Assembly (NCBI RefSeq): GCF_036127095.1
Contig: NZ_CP108006.1
Location: forward strand, 6,315,501 to 6,379,500
Origin: Streptomyces sp. NBC_00335
GTDB taxonomy: Bacteria > Actinomycetota > Actinomycetes > Streptomycetales > Streptomycetaceae
DNA length: 64,000 bases
Direction: 5' to 3'
Shown: positions 33,298 through 42,347 of the stretch, piece by piece
How the letters are laid out: each line of letters opens with the position of its first letter
Position numbering within the stretch: position 1 is the stretch's first letter
The notes under the pieces: model-generated
Seen by the model: the letters and a program-made list of their open reading frames with translations, nothing else
Told to the model about the DNA's origin: nothing
Databases searched by the model: none
Position numbers and translations under genes: made by a program

Positions 33298-33954
33298 ATG
33301 GCGGGAATTCCGCCCATCGATCCGTACCCCATGCCCTCCGAGGGAGACCTCCCCGTCAACACCGCCGACTGGACGGTCGACCCCGACCGGGCGGTGCTGC
33401 TGATCCACGACATGCAGCGCTACTTCCTGCGCCCGTTCCCCGAGGGCGAGTCCCCGGTCGGCGACCTCGTGCGCAACGCGACGCTGCTGCGCGAACAGTG
33501 CGCCGCCCTCGGCATCCCGGTCGCGTACACCGCGCAACCCGGCGGCATGTCGGAACAGGAGCGCGGTCTCCTCAAGGACTTCTGGGGCCCCGGGATGAAG
33601 GTCTCGCCCGAGGACCGCCGGGTGGTCGACCCCATCGAACCGGGCCCCTCCGACTGGGTGTTCACCAAGTGGCGCTACAGCGCCTTCTTCAAGTCGGAGC
33701 TGCTGGAGCGCATGCGCTTCCAGGGCCGCGACCAGCTCGTCGTCTGCGGTGTGTACGCCCACGTGGGCGTGATGGCGACGGTCGTGGAGGCCTTCACCAA
33801 CGACATCCGGTCCTTCCTCGTCGCGGACGCCGTCGCCGACTTCTCCGAGGCGCAGCACCGGTTCGCCCTGGACTACGTCGCCCAGCGCGCGGGGGTCGTC
33901 AAGACCACCAAGTCCGTGCTCGCCGAGCTCACCGCGCCGGGCGGTGCCCGGTGA
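33298..33954 (+). CDS. phzD: PhzD-type isochorismatase (ADIC hydrolase)
   Basis: 218 residues. Very close to pseudomonad PhzD throughout: [61 protein letters not shown], and [15 protein letters not shown]. The catalytic Asp is in HDMQ and the Lys in TKWRYS. It cleaves the enolpyruvyl ether of 2-amino-2-deoxyisochorismate, giving trans-2,3-dihydro-3-hydroxyanthranilate and pyruvate. It has no aryl-carrier domain, unlike EntB/DhbB, which argues against a siderophore role. It is preceded by a 110-bp gap with an AGAGGAAGG ribosome site and overlaps phzE by GTGA. Confidence 0.95.
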   Translation: MAGIPPIDPYPMPSEGDLPVNTADWTVDPDRAVLLIHDMQRYFLRPFPEGESPVGDLVRNATLLREQCAALGIPVAYTAQPGGMSEQERGLLKDFWGPGMKVSPEDRRVVDPIEPGPSDWVFTKWRYSAFFKSELLERMRFQGRDQLVVCGVYAHVGVMATVVEAFTNDIRSFLVADAVADFSEAQHRFALDYVAQRAGVVKTTKSVLAELTAPGGAR

Positions 33955-35828
33955 CCCCGGACCTGCTGAACCGGGTGCTCACCGGCCGCGCACCGGCGTA
34001 CGCCCTGCTGTACCGCCCCGAGACCACCGGTCAGGAGCTCCTGGAGGTGCTGCTCGGCGAGGTGTCGAGCGTGGAGACCCTCGCCGAGATCCCCGTGCCG
34101 CAGGGCCCCGCCGCGGGCCCGCGGCACGAGACCCTGGCCATCGTCCCCTACCGGCAGATCACCGAGCGGGGGTTCGCCGGCACCGACGACGGCGAACCGC
34201 TGATCACCATGACGGTCGGCGAGCAGGCGGTCCTCCCGCTGGCCGATGCGCTGCGCAGGCTCCCCGACGAGCCGGTCACCCTGACCGGCGGCCACTTCGA
34301 CGTGGACGACGACGCGTACGCCGGAATGGTCCGCGAGGTCATCGAGCGCGAGATCGGCAACGGCGAGGGCGCGAACTTCGTCATCAAGCGCTCGTTCGTC
34401 GCGGAGATCACCCACTACTCCCCGGCCGGCGCGCTCTCCTTCTTCCGGCGGCTGCTGGAGCGGGAGTCGGGCGCCTACTGGACCTTCCTCGTCCACACCG
34501 GGGACCGCACCTTCGTCGGCGCCAGCCCCGAGCGGCACGTCAGCCTGCACGACGGCACCGCCGTGATGAACCCGATCAGCGGCACCTACCGCTACCCGGC
34601 CGCGGGCCCCGACCTGCCGGGCGTGATGGCCTTCCTCGCCGACCGCAAGGAGGCGGACGAGCTGTACATGGTCGTGGACGAGGAACTCAAGATGATGGCC
34701 CGGATCTGTGAGGGAGGCGGCCGCGTCGTCGGCCCGTACCTCAAGGAGATGGCCCGCCTCGCCCACACCGAGTACTTCATCGAGGGGCAGACCTCCCGCG
34801 ACGTACGGGAGATCCTGCGCGAGACGATGTTCGCCCCCACCGTCACGGGCAGCCCACTGGAGAGCGCCTGCAAGGTGATCAACCGGTACGAGCCGGAGGG
34901 CCGCGGCTACTACAGCGGCGTCATGGCCCTCATCGGCCGGGACGCCGACGGCGGCCGCACGATGGACTCCGCGATCCTCATCCGCACCGCCGACATCGCG
35001 GCCGACGGCCGGGTGCGCATCGGCGTCGGCGCGACCCTCGTACGGCACTCCGACCCGCTGAGCGAGGTCGCCGAGACCCGGGTGAAGGCGGCCGGACTGC
35101 TGTCCGCGCTCGAAGCGGGCGGCGCGAGCCGTTTCGCCCGGCACGCCGACGTCCGGGGCGCCCTGGAGGAGCGCAACGAGGGCATCGCCGGATTCTGGCT
35201 GCGCAAGACCGCCGAGCGGTCCCGGCCGGTGCCGGAGCTGGCCGGCCGCAGTGTGCTCATCATCGACGCCGAGGACACCTTCACCTCGATGATCGGCCAC
35301 CAGCTGGCCTCCATGGGGCTGAAGGTGACGGTCAGCCGTTTCGACGAGCCGTACGACACCGGCGCCCACGACCTCGTCGTCATGGGCCCGGGTCCCGGCG
35401 ACCCCGGCGAGACCGCACACCCCAAGATCGCGCACCTGCGGGCGACGGTCTCCCGGCTGCTGGGCGAGCGGCGGCCGTTCCTCGCCGTCTGCCTCAGCCA
35501 CCAGGTCCTCTCCACCCTGCTCGGCCTCGACCTCGTCCGCAGGACCGTGCCCAACCAGGGTGTCCAGCGGCAGATCGACCTGTTCGGCGCGCCGGAGCGG
35601 GTCGGCTTCTACAACACGTTCGCGGCGCGGCTGGCCGAGGACAAGTTCGAACACCCGCGGGCCGGGATCGTCGAGGTCAGCCGCGACGTCGAGACCGGTG
35701 AGGTGCACGCCCTGCGCGGACGGGGCTTCGCCTCGATGCAGTTCCACGCCGAGTCGGTCCTCACCGAGGACGGCGTACGGATCACCCGCGACCTGCTGAT
35801 CGGAGTGGTGCGCTCGTGCGAGCGGTAA
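33951..35828 (+). CDS. phzE: PhzE-type 2-amino-2-deoxyisochorismate synthase (fused TrpE- and TrpG-like domains)
   Basis: 625 residues from a GTG, matching PhzE length (about 630). The N-terminal chorismate-binding domain (about 1-410) has [26 protein letters not shown] and [13 protein letters not shown]. The C-terminal glutamine amidotransferase (about 430-620) has [12 protein letters not shown], the nucleophile in [15 protein letters not shown], and the His/Glu of [13 protein letters not shown]. It converts chorismate plus glutamine-derived ammonia into ADIC without pyruvate loss. Translational coupling to phzD suggests channelled production of DHHA. The gene's last codons contain the start of the next gene. 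Confidence 0.95.
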   Translation: MTPDLLNRVLTGRAPAYALLYRPETTGQELLEVLLGEVSSVETLAEIPVPQGPAAGPRHETLAIVPYRQITERGFAGTDDGEPLITMTVGEQAVLPLADALRRLPDEPVTLTGGHFDVDDDAYAGMVREVIEREIGNGEGANFVIKRSFVAEITHYSPAGALSFFRRLLERESGAYWTFLVHTGDRTFVGASPERHVSLHDGTAVMNPISGTYRYPAAGPDLPGVMAFLADRKEADELYMVVDEELKMMARICEGGGRVVGPYLKEMARLAHTEYFIEGQTSRDVREILRETMFAPTVTGSPLESACKVINRYEPEGRGYYSGVMALIGRDADGGRTMDSAILIRTADIAADGRVRIGVGATLVRHSDPLSEVAETRVKAAGLLSALEAGGASRFARHADVRGALEERNEGIAGFWLRKTAERSRPVPELAGRSVLIIDAEDTFTSMIGHQLASMGLKVTVSRFDEPYDTGAHDLVVMGPGPGDPGETAHPKIAHLRATVSRLLGERRPFLAVCLSHQVLSTLLGLDLVRRTVPNQGVQRQIDLFGAPERVGFYNTFAARLAEDKFEHPRAGIVEVSRDVETGEVHALRGRGFASMQFHAESVLTEDGVRITRDLLIGVVRSCER

Positions 35829-36154
35829 TCGTCTGGTGGGACCTGAAGGAATCCGAGCAGACCATCGACTCGCTGCGCGGGTTCCTGCGCGACGAGGCGG
35901 TCGACCGGTTCAGTCAACTGGCCGGTCTGCGGCTGAAGTTCTGGATATCCGACCGGGAGACCGACCGCTGGGGAGCGGTACTCCTGTGGGAGTCCGCCGA
36001 GTCGGCCGCGCTCGCCGCGGCCCTGCCCAACCGGGCTGCGGAACTCATCGGCTACCCGCCCACCGAGCGCTCCTTCTTCGACGTGGAAGCCACCGTCGAG
36101 GGCGTCTTCTCGCTCGACCGGCTCGCCGGCCGCGGCCTGGCCCTGGAGGGCTGA
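35816..36154 (+). CDS. YdhR-like small protein, dimeric alpha/beta-barrel type
   Basis: 112 residues; its GTG lies inside the phzE end, overlapping by 13 bp. The sequence ([50 protein letters not shown]) resembles the YdhR group of ferredoxin-like monooxygenase-fold proteins. Members include quinone-forming monooxygenases without cofactor, cyclases and orphan proteins, so function is not assignable. Its place between phzE and transketolase within a tightly coupled operon suggests it acts in the pathway, for example oxidising an aminophenol to a quinone, as inference only. GGAGGGCTGAG lies over its stop codon. Confidence 0.75.
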   Translation: MRAVIVWWDLKESEQTIDSLRGFLRDEAVDRFSQLAGLRLKFWISDRETDRWGAVLLWESAESAALAAALPNRAAELIGYPPTERSFFDVEATVEGVFSLDRLAGRGLALEG

Positions 36155-36277
36155 GCGATGCCCGGACCGGGGGAGGGGCCGGGCCCGGCCCGGGCGAGCT
36201 CATCGGCCGCCCCGCCCGAAACCACGCCCACGCCCCCTCCCGCCTCCAGACAAGCCACAAGGAGCCCTGACCGTCCG

Positions 36278-38476
36278 GTGAACACCCAGGCGAGCACCAG
36301 CAACCCCGCCTTCGAGTGGTCCGCACTCGACCGGCAATCCGTCGATGTCGCACGCGCCCTCGCGGTCGACGCAGTCGAGAAGGCCGGGCACGGCCACCCG
36401 GGCACGGCCATGAGCCTGGCCCCGGCGGCGCACCTCCTCTTCCAGCGGCTGCTGCGCCACGACCCGGCGGCCCCCCGCTGGACCGGTCGCGACCGCTTCG
36501 TCCTGTCCTGCGGACACTCCAGCCTCACCCTCTACACCCAGCTCTACCTCTGCGGCTACGGCCTGGAGCTCGACGACCTCAAGGCGCTGCGCACCGAGGG
36601 CAGCCTCACCCCCGCCCACCCCGAGTACGGGCACACCCCCGGCGTGGAAACCACCACGGGCCCCCTCGGCCAGGGCCTCGGCAACGCCGTCGGCATGGCC
36701 ATGGCCGCCCGCCGCGAGCGCGGCCTCTTCGACCCGGACGCCGCCCCCGGCACGTCCCCCTTCGACCACACCGTCTGGGTGTTCGCCTCCGACGGGGACC
36801 TCGAAGAAGGCATCAGCCACGAAGTCGGCTCGCTCGCCGGACACCAGAAGCTGGGCAACCTCGTCGTGCTCTGGGACGACAACCGGATCTCGATCGAGGA
36901 CGACACCTCCATCGCAGTGTCGGAGGACGTCCTCGCCCGCTACGCCGCCTACGGCTGGCACGTCCAGCAGGTCGACTGGACCCGGACCGGCTCCTACGAG
37001 GAGGACGTGCCGGCCCTGCACGCGGCGCTGGCCGCCGCCCGCGAGGAGACCGGCCGTCCCTCGATCGTCGCGCTGCGCACGATCATCGGCTGGCCCGCCC
37101 CCACCCAACAGAACACCGGCAAGATCCACGGATCCGCGCTGGGCGCCGGCGAGGCGGCCGCGGCCAAGGCCGCCATGGGCCTGGATCCGCAGGCCTCCTT
37201 CCAGGTCCCCGCCGAGGTGCTCGCCCACGCCCGCGAGGTCGCCGACCGTGGGCGCGCGGCCCGCGCGGAGTGGGACAAGCGCTACCAGGACTGGCGCGCG
37301 GCCCGGCCGGAGCACGCGGCCCTCTTCGACCGGGTCGACGCCAAGCGGCTGCCCGAGGGCTGGAGCGACGCGCTGCCGGAGTTCACCGCGGGCGGCGAGA
37401 TGGCCACCCGCAAGGCCTCGGGCGAGGTGCTGAACGCGCTGGCCGGCGTACTGCCCGAACTGTGGGGCGGCTCCGCGGACCTCGCCGAGTCCAACAACAC
37501 CACCATGAAGGGCGAACCCTCCTTCATCCCCTCGGAGTTCGCCACCCGGGCCTTCCCGGGCCACCCCTACGGCCGCACGCTCCACTTCGGCATCCGCGAG
37601 CACGGCATGGGCGCCGTCCTCAACGGCATCGCCCTGCACGGCGGAACCCGGCCCTACGGCGGCACCTTCCTCGTCTTCTCCGACTACATGCGCCCGGCCG
37701 TGCGCCTCGCGGCCATGATGAAGCTGCCCGTCACCTACGTCTGGACCCACGACTCCATCGGACTCGGCGAGGACGGCCCCACCCACCAGCCGGTCGAGCA
37801 CCTCTGGTCGCTGCGCCTGATTCCCGGCCTCGACGTGGTCCGCCCGGCCGACGCCAACGAGACCGCCGCCGCCTGGCGGGCCGTCCTGGAGCGCGACGAC
37901 CGGCCCGCCGGACTCTGCCTGACCCGTCAGAACGTCCCCGTCCTGCCCGACCCCGGTGCCGACGCCGTGGCCCGGGGCGGCTACGTACGAGCCGAAGCCG
38001 AGGGCGGCCGGCCCGAGGCGGTCGTCCTGGCCACCGGCAGCGAGGTCCACATCGCGCTCGCGGCACGCGAACTCCTGCAGCGCGACGGCATACCGACCCG
38101 GGTCGTCTCGCTGCCCTGCCTGGAGTGGTTCGCCGAACAGCCCCGGGAGTACCGCGACTCGGTCCTCCCGCCGCGACTGCGCGCCAGGGTCTCGGTGGAG
38201 GCCGGCTCCACCCTCGGCTGGCACGCCCTGACCGGCGAGGCGGGCGAAGCCGTCGGCATCGACAGCTTCGGCGCCTGTGCCCCGTACCGGTCCCTGTACG
38301 AGCAGCACGGCCTCACCGCGGAGCGGGTCGCGGCGGCCGTCCGTACGAGCATCGCCCGCGCCGCCGAGCAGCACCCGGCGCCCGCGTCCGAGGGGCCGTC
38401 GCCGGGGTCGCCGGGGTCGCCGGGGTCGCCCAAGTCGCCGAAGTCGTCGGAGCCGTCGCAGGAAGGAACCCGATGA
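36278..38476 (+). CDS. Transketolase, pathway-dedicated copy
   Basis: 732 residues. Thiamine-diphosphate motif VWVFASDGDLEEGISHE with later WDDN; substrate residues in KAGHGHPGTAMSLAPAAH and PLGQGLGNAVGMAMA; C-terminal half with VWTHDSIGLGEDGPTHQP. It makes erythrose 4-phosphate from fructose 6-phosphate, the partner substrate of DAHP synthase. The start was placed at GTG 36278. An ATG at 36158 has a good ribosome site, but the intervening codons include AGA, CAA, ACA and AGG, unlike coding DNA here. The tail holds a 9-bp tandem repeat giving S-P-G units. Cytoplasmic. The stop overlaps the next start. Confidence 0.92.
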   Translation: MNTQASTSNPAFEWSALDRQSVDVARALAVDAVEKAGHGHPGTAMSLAPAAHLLFQRLLRHDPAAPRWTGRDRFVLSCGHSSLTLYTQLYLCGYGLELDDLKALRTEGSLTPAHPEYGHTPGVETTTGPLGQGLGNAVGMAMAARRERGLFDPDAAPGTSPFDHTVWVFASDGDLEEGISHEVGSLAGHQKLGNLVVLWDDNRISIEDDTSIAVSEDVLARYAAYGWHVQQVDWTRTGSYEEDVPALHAALAAAREETGRPSIVALRTIIGWPAPTQQNTGKIHGSALGAGEAAAAKAAMGLDPQASFQVPAEVLAHAREVADRGRAARAEWDKRYQDWRAARPEHAALFDRVDAKRLPEGWSDALPEFTAGGEMATRKASGEVLNALAGVLPELWGGSADLAESNNTTMKGEPSFIPSEFATRAFPGHPYGRTLHFGIREHGMGAVLNGIALHGGTRPYGGTFLVFSDYMRPAVRLAAMMKLPVTYVWTHDSIGLGEDGPTHQPVEHLWSLRLIPGLDVVRPADANETAAAWRAVLERDDRPAGLCLTRQNVPVLPDPGADAVARGGYVRAEAEGGRPEAVVLATGSEVHIALAARELLQRDGIPTRVVSLPCLEWFAEQPREYRDSVLPPRLRARVSVEAGSTLGWHALTGEAGEAVGIDSFGACAPYRSLYEQHGLTAERVAAAVRTSIARAAEQHPAPASEGPSPGSPGSPGSPKSPKSSEPSQEGTR

Positions 38477-39750
38477 CCACGGGGACCCTCGCCGGTACGG
38501 GCCGCGCGGCCCGCATCCCGGGTTCGAAGAGCATCACCAACCGCGCCCTGCTCCTCGCGGCGGCGGCCGACGGCACCAGCACCCTGCGCGCCCCCCTGAT
38601 CAGCGAGGACACCACTGCCTTCCGCACCGCCCTGACAGGTCTCGGAGTCCAGGTCACCGCGACCCCCCACGACGAGTTCTGGGAGGTCGGCGGTCTCGCC
38701 GGAGCCCCCGCACACGGCGGCCGCGTCTGGTGCGCCGACGCCGGGACCGCGGCCCGCTTCCTGCCGCCCTTCGCCGCGGCCGGCCACGGCTCGTACGTGT
38801 TCGACGGCTCGGAGCAACTGTGTGCCCGCCCGCTCCGCCCGCTCGCCGACGCCCTGGCACGGCTCGGCGCGCGGGTACGGACCCGGGACGGGGACACCCT
38901 GCCCTTGCGGATCGAGGCCGACGCGCTCGACGGAGGCGAACTCGCCGTCGACGGCGGGCTGAGCAGCCAGTTCCTGAGCGGACTGCTGATGGCGGCACCC
39001 CTGCTGCGCACCCCGCTGACCGTGACGGTCGGCGAGCTCGTCAGCCGCCCGTACATCGACATGACCATCGTCCTGATGCGCCGCTTCGGCGCACGGGTCA
39101 CCGAAGACGCGCCGGGTGTGTTCGAGATCGGCACGGGGGGATACCGCGCCACCGACCTCGTGATCGAACCGGACGCCTCCACCGCCTCCTACGTCTTCGC
39201 GGCCGCGGCCGTCACCGGCCGCTCGGTCACCGTGCCCGGCCTCGGGCGCGACAGCCTCCAGGGAGACCTCGGCTTCGTCGACGTCCTGCGCACCGCCGGA
39301 GCCGAGGTGGAGATCGGCGATCACGCGACGACGGTCACCGGCACCGGCCGGCTCCGCGGCGGGTTCGACGTGGACATGGGCGCGATCTCGGACACCTTCA
39401 TGACGCTCGCCGCGATCGCACCGCTCGCGGACGCTCCCCTCACCATCCGCGGCATCGGGCACGCCCGGCTCAAGGAGTCGGACCGGATCGCGGCGGTCGC
39501 CCTGAACCTCGCCGCGTGCGGAGTGCGCGCCGAGACCGGCCGGGACTGGATCACCGTGCATCCGGGCGAGGTCCGCCCCGCCCGGATCGCCTGCCACCGC
39601 GACCACCGGATCGCCATGGCGTTCTCCGTGCTCGGACTGCGCGCGCCGGGACTCCACCTCGACGATCCGGCCTGCGTGGGCAAGACCTTCCCCGGCTTCC
39701 ACGCCGAACTGGCCCAGCTGTTCCCCAAGACACAAGGAGAACGAGGATGA
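38473..39750 (+). CDS. aroA: EPSP synthase (3-phosphoshikimate 1-carboxyvinyltransferase), second-copy type
   Basis: 425 residues; ATG overlaps the transketolase stop. Signatures: IPGSKSITNRALLLAAAA, the active-site loop CADAGTAARFLPPF, GGLSSQFLSGLLMAAPLL, and the C-terminal HARLKESDRIAAVALNLA with CHRDHRIAMAFSVLGL. It transfers enolpyruvate from PEP to shikimate 3-phosphate. Streptomyces has a housekeeping copy elsewhere, so this copy should boost chorismate supply for PhzE. A less likely alternative is a tolerant target copy for self-protection. Domain structure appears intact. Confidence 0.93.
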   Translation: MTTGTLAGTGRAARIPGSKSITNRALLLAAAADGTSTLRAPLISEDTTAFRTALTGLGVQVTATPHDEFWEVGGLAGAPAHGGRVWCADAGTAARFLPPFAAAGHGSYVFDGSEQLCARPLRPLADALARLGARVRTRDGDTLPLRIEADALDGGELAVDGGLSSQFLSGLLMAAPLLRTPLTVTVGELVSRPYIDMTIVLMRRFGARVTEDAPGVFEIGTGGYRATDLVIEPDASTASYVFAAAAVTGRSVTVPGLGRDSLQGDLGFVDVLRTAGAEVEIGDHATTVTGTGRLRGGFDVDMGAISDTFMTLAAIAPLADAPLTIRGIGHARLKESDRIAAVALNLAACGVRAETGRDWITVHPGEVRPARIACHRDHRIAMAFSVLGLRAPGLHLDDPACVGKTFPGFHAELAQLFPKTQGERG

Positions 39751-41000
39751 CGGACGTACTCGTCGCCGGCGGCGGCATCGGCGGACTGGCCACGGCACTG
39801 AGCCTGGCCGCCCGCGGCCACCGGGTGACCGTGCTGGAGCGCCGGCCCGAGTTCGCCGAGCTCGGCGCGGGGATCCAGCTGGGTCCCAACGCCTTCCACG
39901 CCCTCGACCGGCTCGGTGTGGGCGGGGCCGTGCGCGACCGGGCCGTCCTCATCGACGAGCTGCGCTTCATGGACGCCACCAGCGGGGAGAGCGTCGCGCG
40001 GATGCCGCTGACGGGCGCCTACCGGGAACGGTTCGGCAATCCGTACGCGGTCGTCCACCGGGGCGACCTCTACCAGCCGCTGCTGGACGCCTGCCAGGCC
40101 GCGGACGGAGTCACCCTGCTGGCCGGGCATTCGGTCATCCGGTACGAGCAGACGGCCGACGAGGTCACGGCGATCACCGGCACCGGGCAGCGGTTCACCG
40201 GGGACGTGCTGATCGGAGCCGACGGCATCCGATCGGCCTTACGCCGCCAGCTGATCGGGGACGGGGACCCGCGGGTGTCGGGCCACACGATCTACCGGTC
40301 GGTCATCCCCATGGAGAAGGTGCCCGAGGAACTGCGCTGGAACAGCGTGACCCTGTGGGCCGGACCCAAGTGGCACTTCGTGCACTACGCGATCGGCGGC
40401 GGCGAGTTCCTGAACCTGGCCGCCACCCGCGACAACGGCGCGCGCGAGGCGCTCGTCGGGCTGCCGGTGGACCGGGATCACGTACTGGGCGAGTTCCCGG
40501 AGCTGGGCGACGCGGTCCGGCGGCTGCTGGAGCTCGGTGAGGAGTGGAAGACCTGGGTGCTGTGCGACCGTGACCCGGTCGAGGGCTGGACGGACGGCCG
40601 GGTGGCGCTCATGGGCGACGCGGCGCATCCGATGCTCCAGTACGCGGCCCAGGGCGCGTGCATGGCGCTGGAGGACGCGGTCGTCCTCGGCGAAGTACTG
40701 GACGGCAACGGCGACGGCAACGGTGACGGCGGGGCCGCGGTCGGCCGGGACGTCGCCGGCCGGCTGGCACGGTACAACGAGCAGCGGCGCGACCGTACGG
40801 CCAAGACCCAGCTGGTGGCACGGGAGATGGGCGCGCAGCTCTACCACCCGGCCGGCGAGGCGGCGGCGGCCCGCAACCGGATGCTCGCCGGGTACAGCGC
40901 GGACGACCTGTACGACACGGTGGCGTGGCTCCACGGCTCCCGTGACTTCACGGCGGGGCCGGCGCGAGCCGCCGAACTCGTCGAGGGAGGGGTCCGTTGA
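39747..41000 (+). CDS. FAD-dependent hydroxylase of the salicylate / 3-hydroxybenzoate 6-hydroxylase group
   Basis: 417 residues; ATG overlaps aroA. FAD-binding [23 protein letters not shown] motif [15 protein letters not shown] and GD motif [18 protein letters not shown]. Relatives hydroxylate salicylate with decarboxylation or 3-hydroxybenzoate at C-6; PhzS is also related. On 3-hydroxyanthranilate it could give a 2-amino-hydroquinone, with or without CO2 loss. Leu in SALRRQ is a TTA codon (40239-40241), so translation depends on bldA. A short N-G-D-G repeat (about residues 321-328, DNA 40705-40730) interrupts the region after the GD motif and may be a slippage insertion. Confidence 0.9.
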   Translation: MTDVLVAGGGIGGLATALSLAARGHRVTVLERRPEFAELGAGIQLGPNAFHALDRLGVGGAVRDRAVLIDELRFMDATSGESVARMPLTGAYRERFGNPYAVVHRGDLYQPLLDACQAADGVTLLAGHSVIRYEQTADEVTAITGTGQRFTGDVLIGADGIRSALRRQLIGDGDPRVSGHTIYRSVIPMEKVPEELRWNSVTLWAGPKWHFVHYAIGGGEFLNLAATRDNGAREALVGLPVDRDHVLGEFPELGDAVRRLLELGEEWKTWVLCDRDPVEGWTDGRVALMGDAAHPMLQYAAQGACMALEDAVVLGEVLDGNGDGNGDGGAAVGRDVAGRLARYNEQRRDRTAKTQLVAREMGAQLYHPAGEAAAARNRMLAGYSADDLYDTVAWLHGSRDFTAGPARAAELVEGGVR

Positions 41001-42181
41001 GCAGGCTGCGCTGGCTGACCGCCGGGGAGTCGCACGGACCGGCGCTGGTGGCGACGCTAGAGGGGCTTCCCGCCGGTGTTCCGGTCACCACCGCTCTGGT
41101 GGCCGGGCACCTGGCCCGGCGCCGGCTCGGCCACGGGCGCGGTGCGCGGATGAAGTTCGAGCAGGACGAGATCACCTTCCTCGGCGGGGTCCGGCACGGG
41201 CTGTCGCTGGGCTCTCCCGTGGCGGTGATGGTCGGCAACAGCGAGTGGCCGAAGTGGCGGACGGTGATGTCGGCCGACCCGGTGGATCCGTCGCTGTCGA
41301 AGGAGGCCGGCCGGGGCGCCCCGCTGACGCGTCCGCGTCCGGGTCACGCGGATCTGGCGGGGATGCAGAAGTACGGGTTCGACGAGGCCCGGCCGGTTCT
41401 GGAGCGCGCCAGTGCGCGGGAGACGGCCGCGCGGGTCGCGCTGGGGGCGGTCGCCAGGTCCTTCCTGAAGGAGGCCGCCGGGATCGAGATCGTGTCGCAC
41501 GTGGTGGAGCTGGCGGGGGCCAGGGCCCCGTACGGGGCGTACCCGACGACGGCCGACGTGGAGAAGCTCGACGCGGACCCGGTGCGGTGCCTGGACGCGG
41601 ACGCGAGCAAGGCGATGGTCGCGGAGATCGACCGGGCCCACGGGGACGGCGATACCCTGGGAGGTGTGGTCGAGGTCCTGGCGTACGGCGTACCCGTCGG
41701 GCTCGGCTCGCACGTCCACTGGGACCGGCGCCTGGACGCGCGCCTGGCGGCGGCCCTGATGGGCATCCAGGCGATCAAGGGCGTCGAGGTCGGCGACGGC
41801 TTCGCACTCGCCCGGGTGCCCGGCTCGAAGGCGCACGACGCGATCGTCCCCACCCCCGAGGGTCTCAAGCGCACCTCCGGCCGCTCCGGCGGCACCGAGG
41901 GCGGGCTGAGCACCGGCGAGCCGCTGCGGGTGCGGGCCGCGATGAAGCCCATCGCGACGGTGCCGCGGGCGCTCGCGACGGTCGACGTGGTGACCGGAGA
42001 GGCGACGGTGGCGCACCACCAGCGCTCGGACGTGTGTGCCGTGCCGGCGGCGGGGATCGTCGCGGAAGCGATGACCGCCCTCGTGCTGGCGGACGCGGTC
42101 GTCGAGAAGTTCGGCGGGGACTCGGTCCCCGAGACCCGCCGCAACGTGCGGTCGTACCTCGGCAACATGCGGTTCATCTGA
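40997..42181 (+). CDS. aroC: Chorismate synthase
   Basis: 394 residues starting at a TTG that overlaps the preceding stop (TTGA), so translation is probably coupled. Signatures are [16 protein letters not shown], the [17 protein letters not shown] block that binds substrate phosphate and FMN, and [20 protein letters not shown]. The final [14 protein letters not shown] is also typical. It anti-eliminates phosphate from EPSP to give chorismate, using reduced FMN. It is complete and probably duplicates a housekeeping copy. Last gene of the operon, followed by a strong hairpin. Confidence 0.94.
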   Translation: MSRLRWLTAGESHGPALVATLEGLPAGVPVTTALVAGHLARRRLGHGRGARMKFEQDEITFLGGVRHGLSLGSPVAVMVGNSEWPKWRTVMSADPVDPSLSKEAGRGAPLTRPRPGHADLAGMQKYGFDEARPVLERASARETAARVALGAVARSFLKEAAGIEIVSHVVELAGARAPYGAYPTTADVEKLDADPVRCLDADASKAMVAEIDRAHGDGDTLGGVVEVLAYGVPVGLGSHVHWDRRLDARLAAALMGIQAIKGVEVGDGFALARVPGSKAHDAIVPTPEGLKRTSGRSGGTEGGLSTGEPLRVRAAMKPIATVPRALATVDVVTGEATVAHHQRSDVCAVPAAGIVAEAMTALVLADAVVEKFGGDSVPETRRNVRSYLGNMRFI

Positions 42182-42207
42182 CCCTCGCCGACCGCACCCC
42201 GGCCACC

Positions 42208-42240
42208 CCCCACACCCCTTGTGCCGCAAGGGGTGTGGGG
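42208..42240 (+). terminator. Terminator of the chorismate/3-hydroxyanthranilate operon
   Basis: A 14-bp perfect stem (42208-42221 with 42227-42240) and 5-nt loop lies 27 bp after the aroC stop. No T-run follows. Confidence 0.85.
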
Positions 42241-42347
42241 TCCCGTCACCACCCCCGGCCGCAGGCAGGTGGCCGGCGCACCTCCCCCGCAGGGGGGTCC
42301 CCGGGCGACGGTGGGACTGCATTCGAAGCAGCCTAGGGGGGCCTGTG

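Noticed and set aside
32387..33954. Catechol siderophore (2,3-dihydroxybenzoate) pathway from EntA-like and isochorismatase genes.
   Set aside because: No isochorismate synthase (EntC), EntE ligase or NRPS. The isochorismatase lacks a carrier domain and matches PhzD, with PhzE next to it.
31197..36154. Phenazine biosynthetic cluster.
   Set aside because: PhzE and PhzD are present, but PhzF, PhzA/B and PhzG are missing and an EntA-like dehydrogenase would divert DHHA.
36158..36277. A 40-residue N-terminal extension of transketolase from ATG 36158.
   Set aside because: Good ribosome site, but codons AGA, CAA, ACA and AGG and a Pro-rich sequence unlike the family suggest leader DNA.
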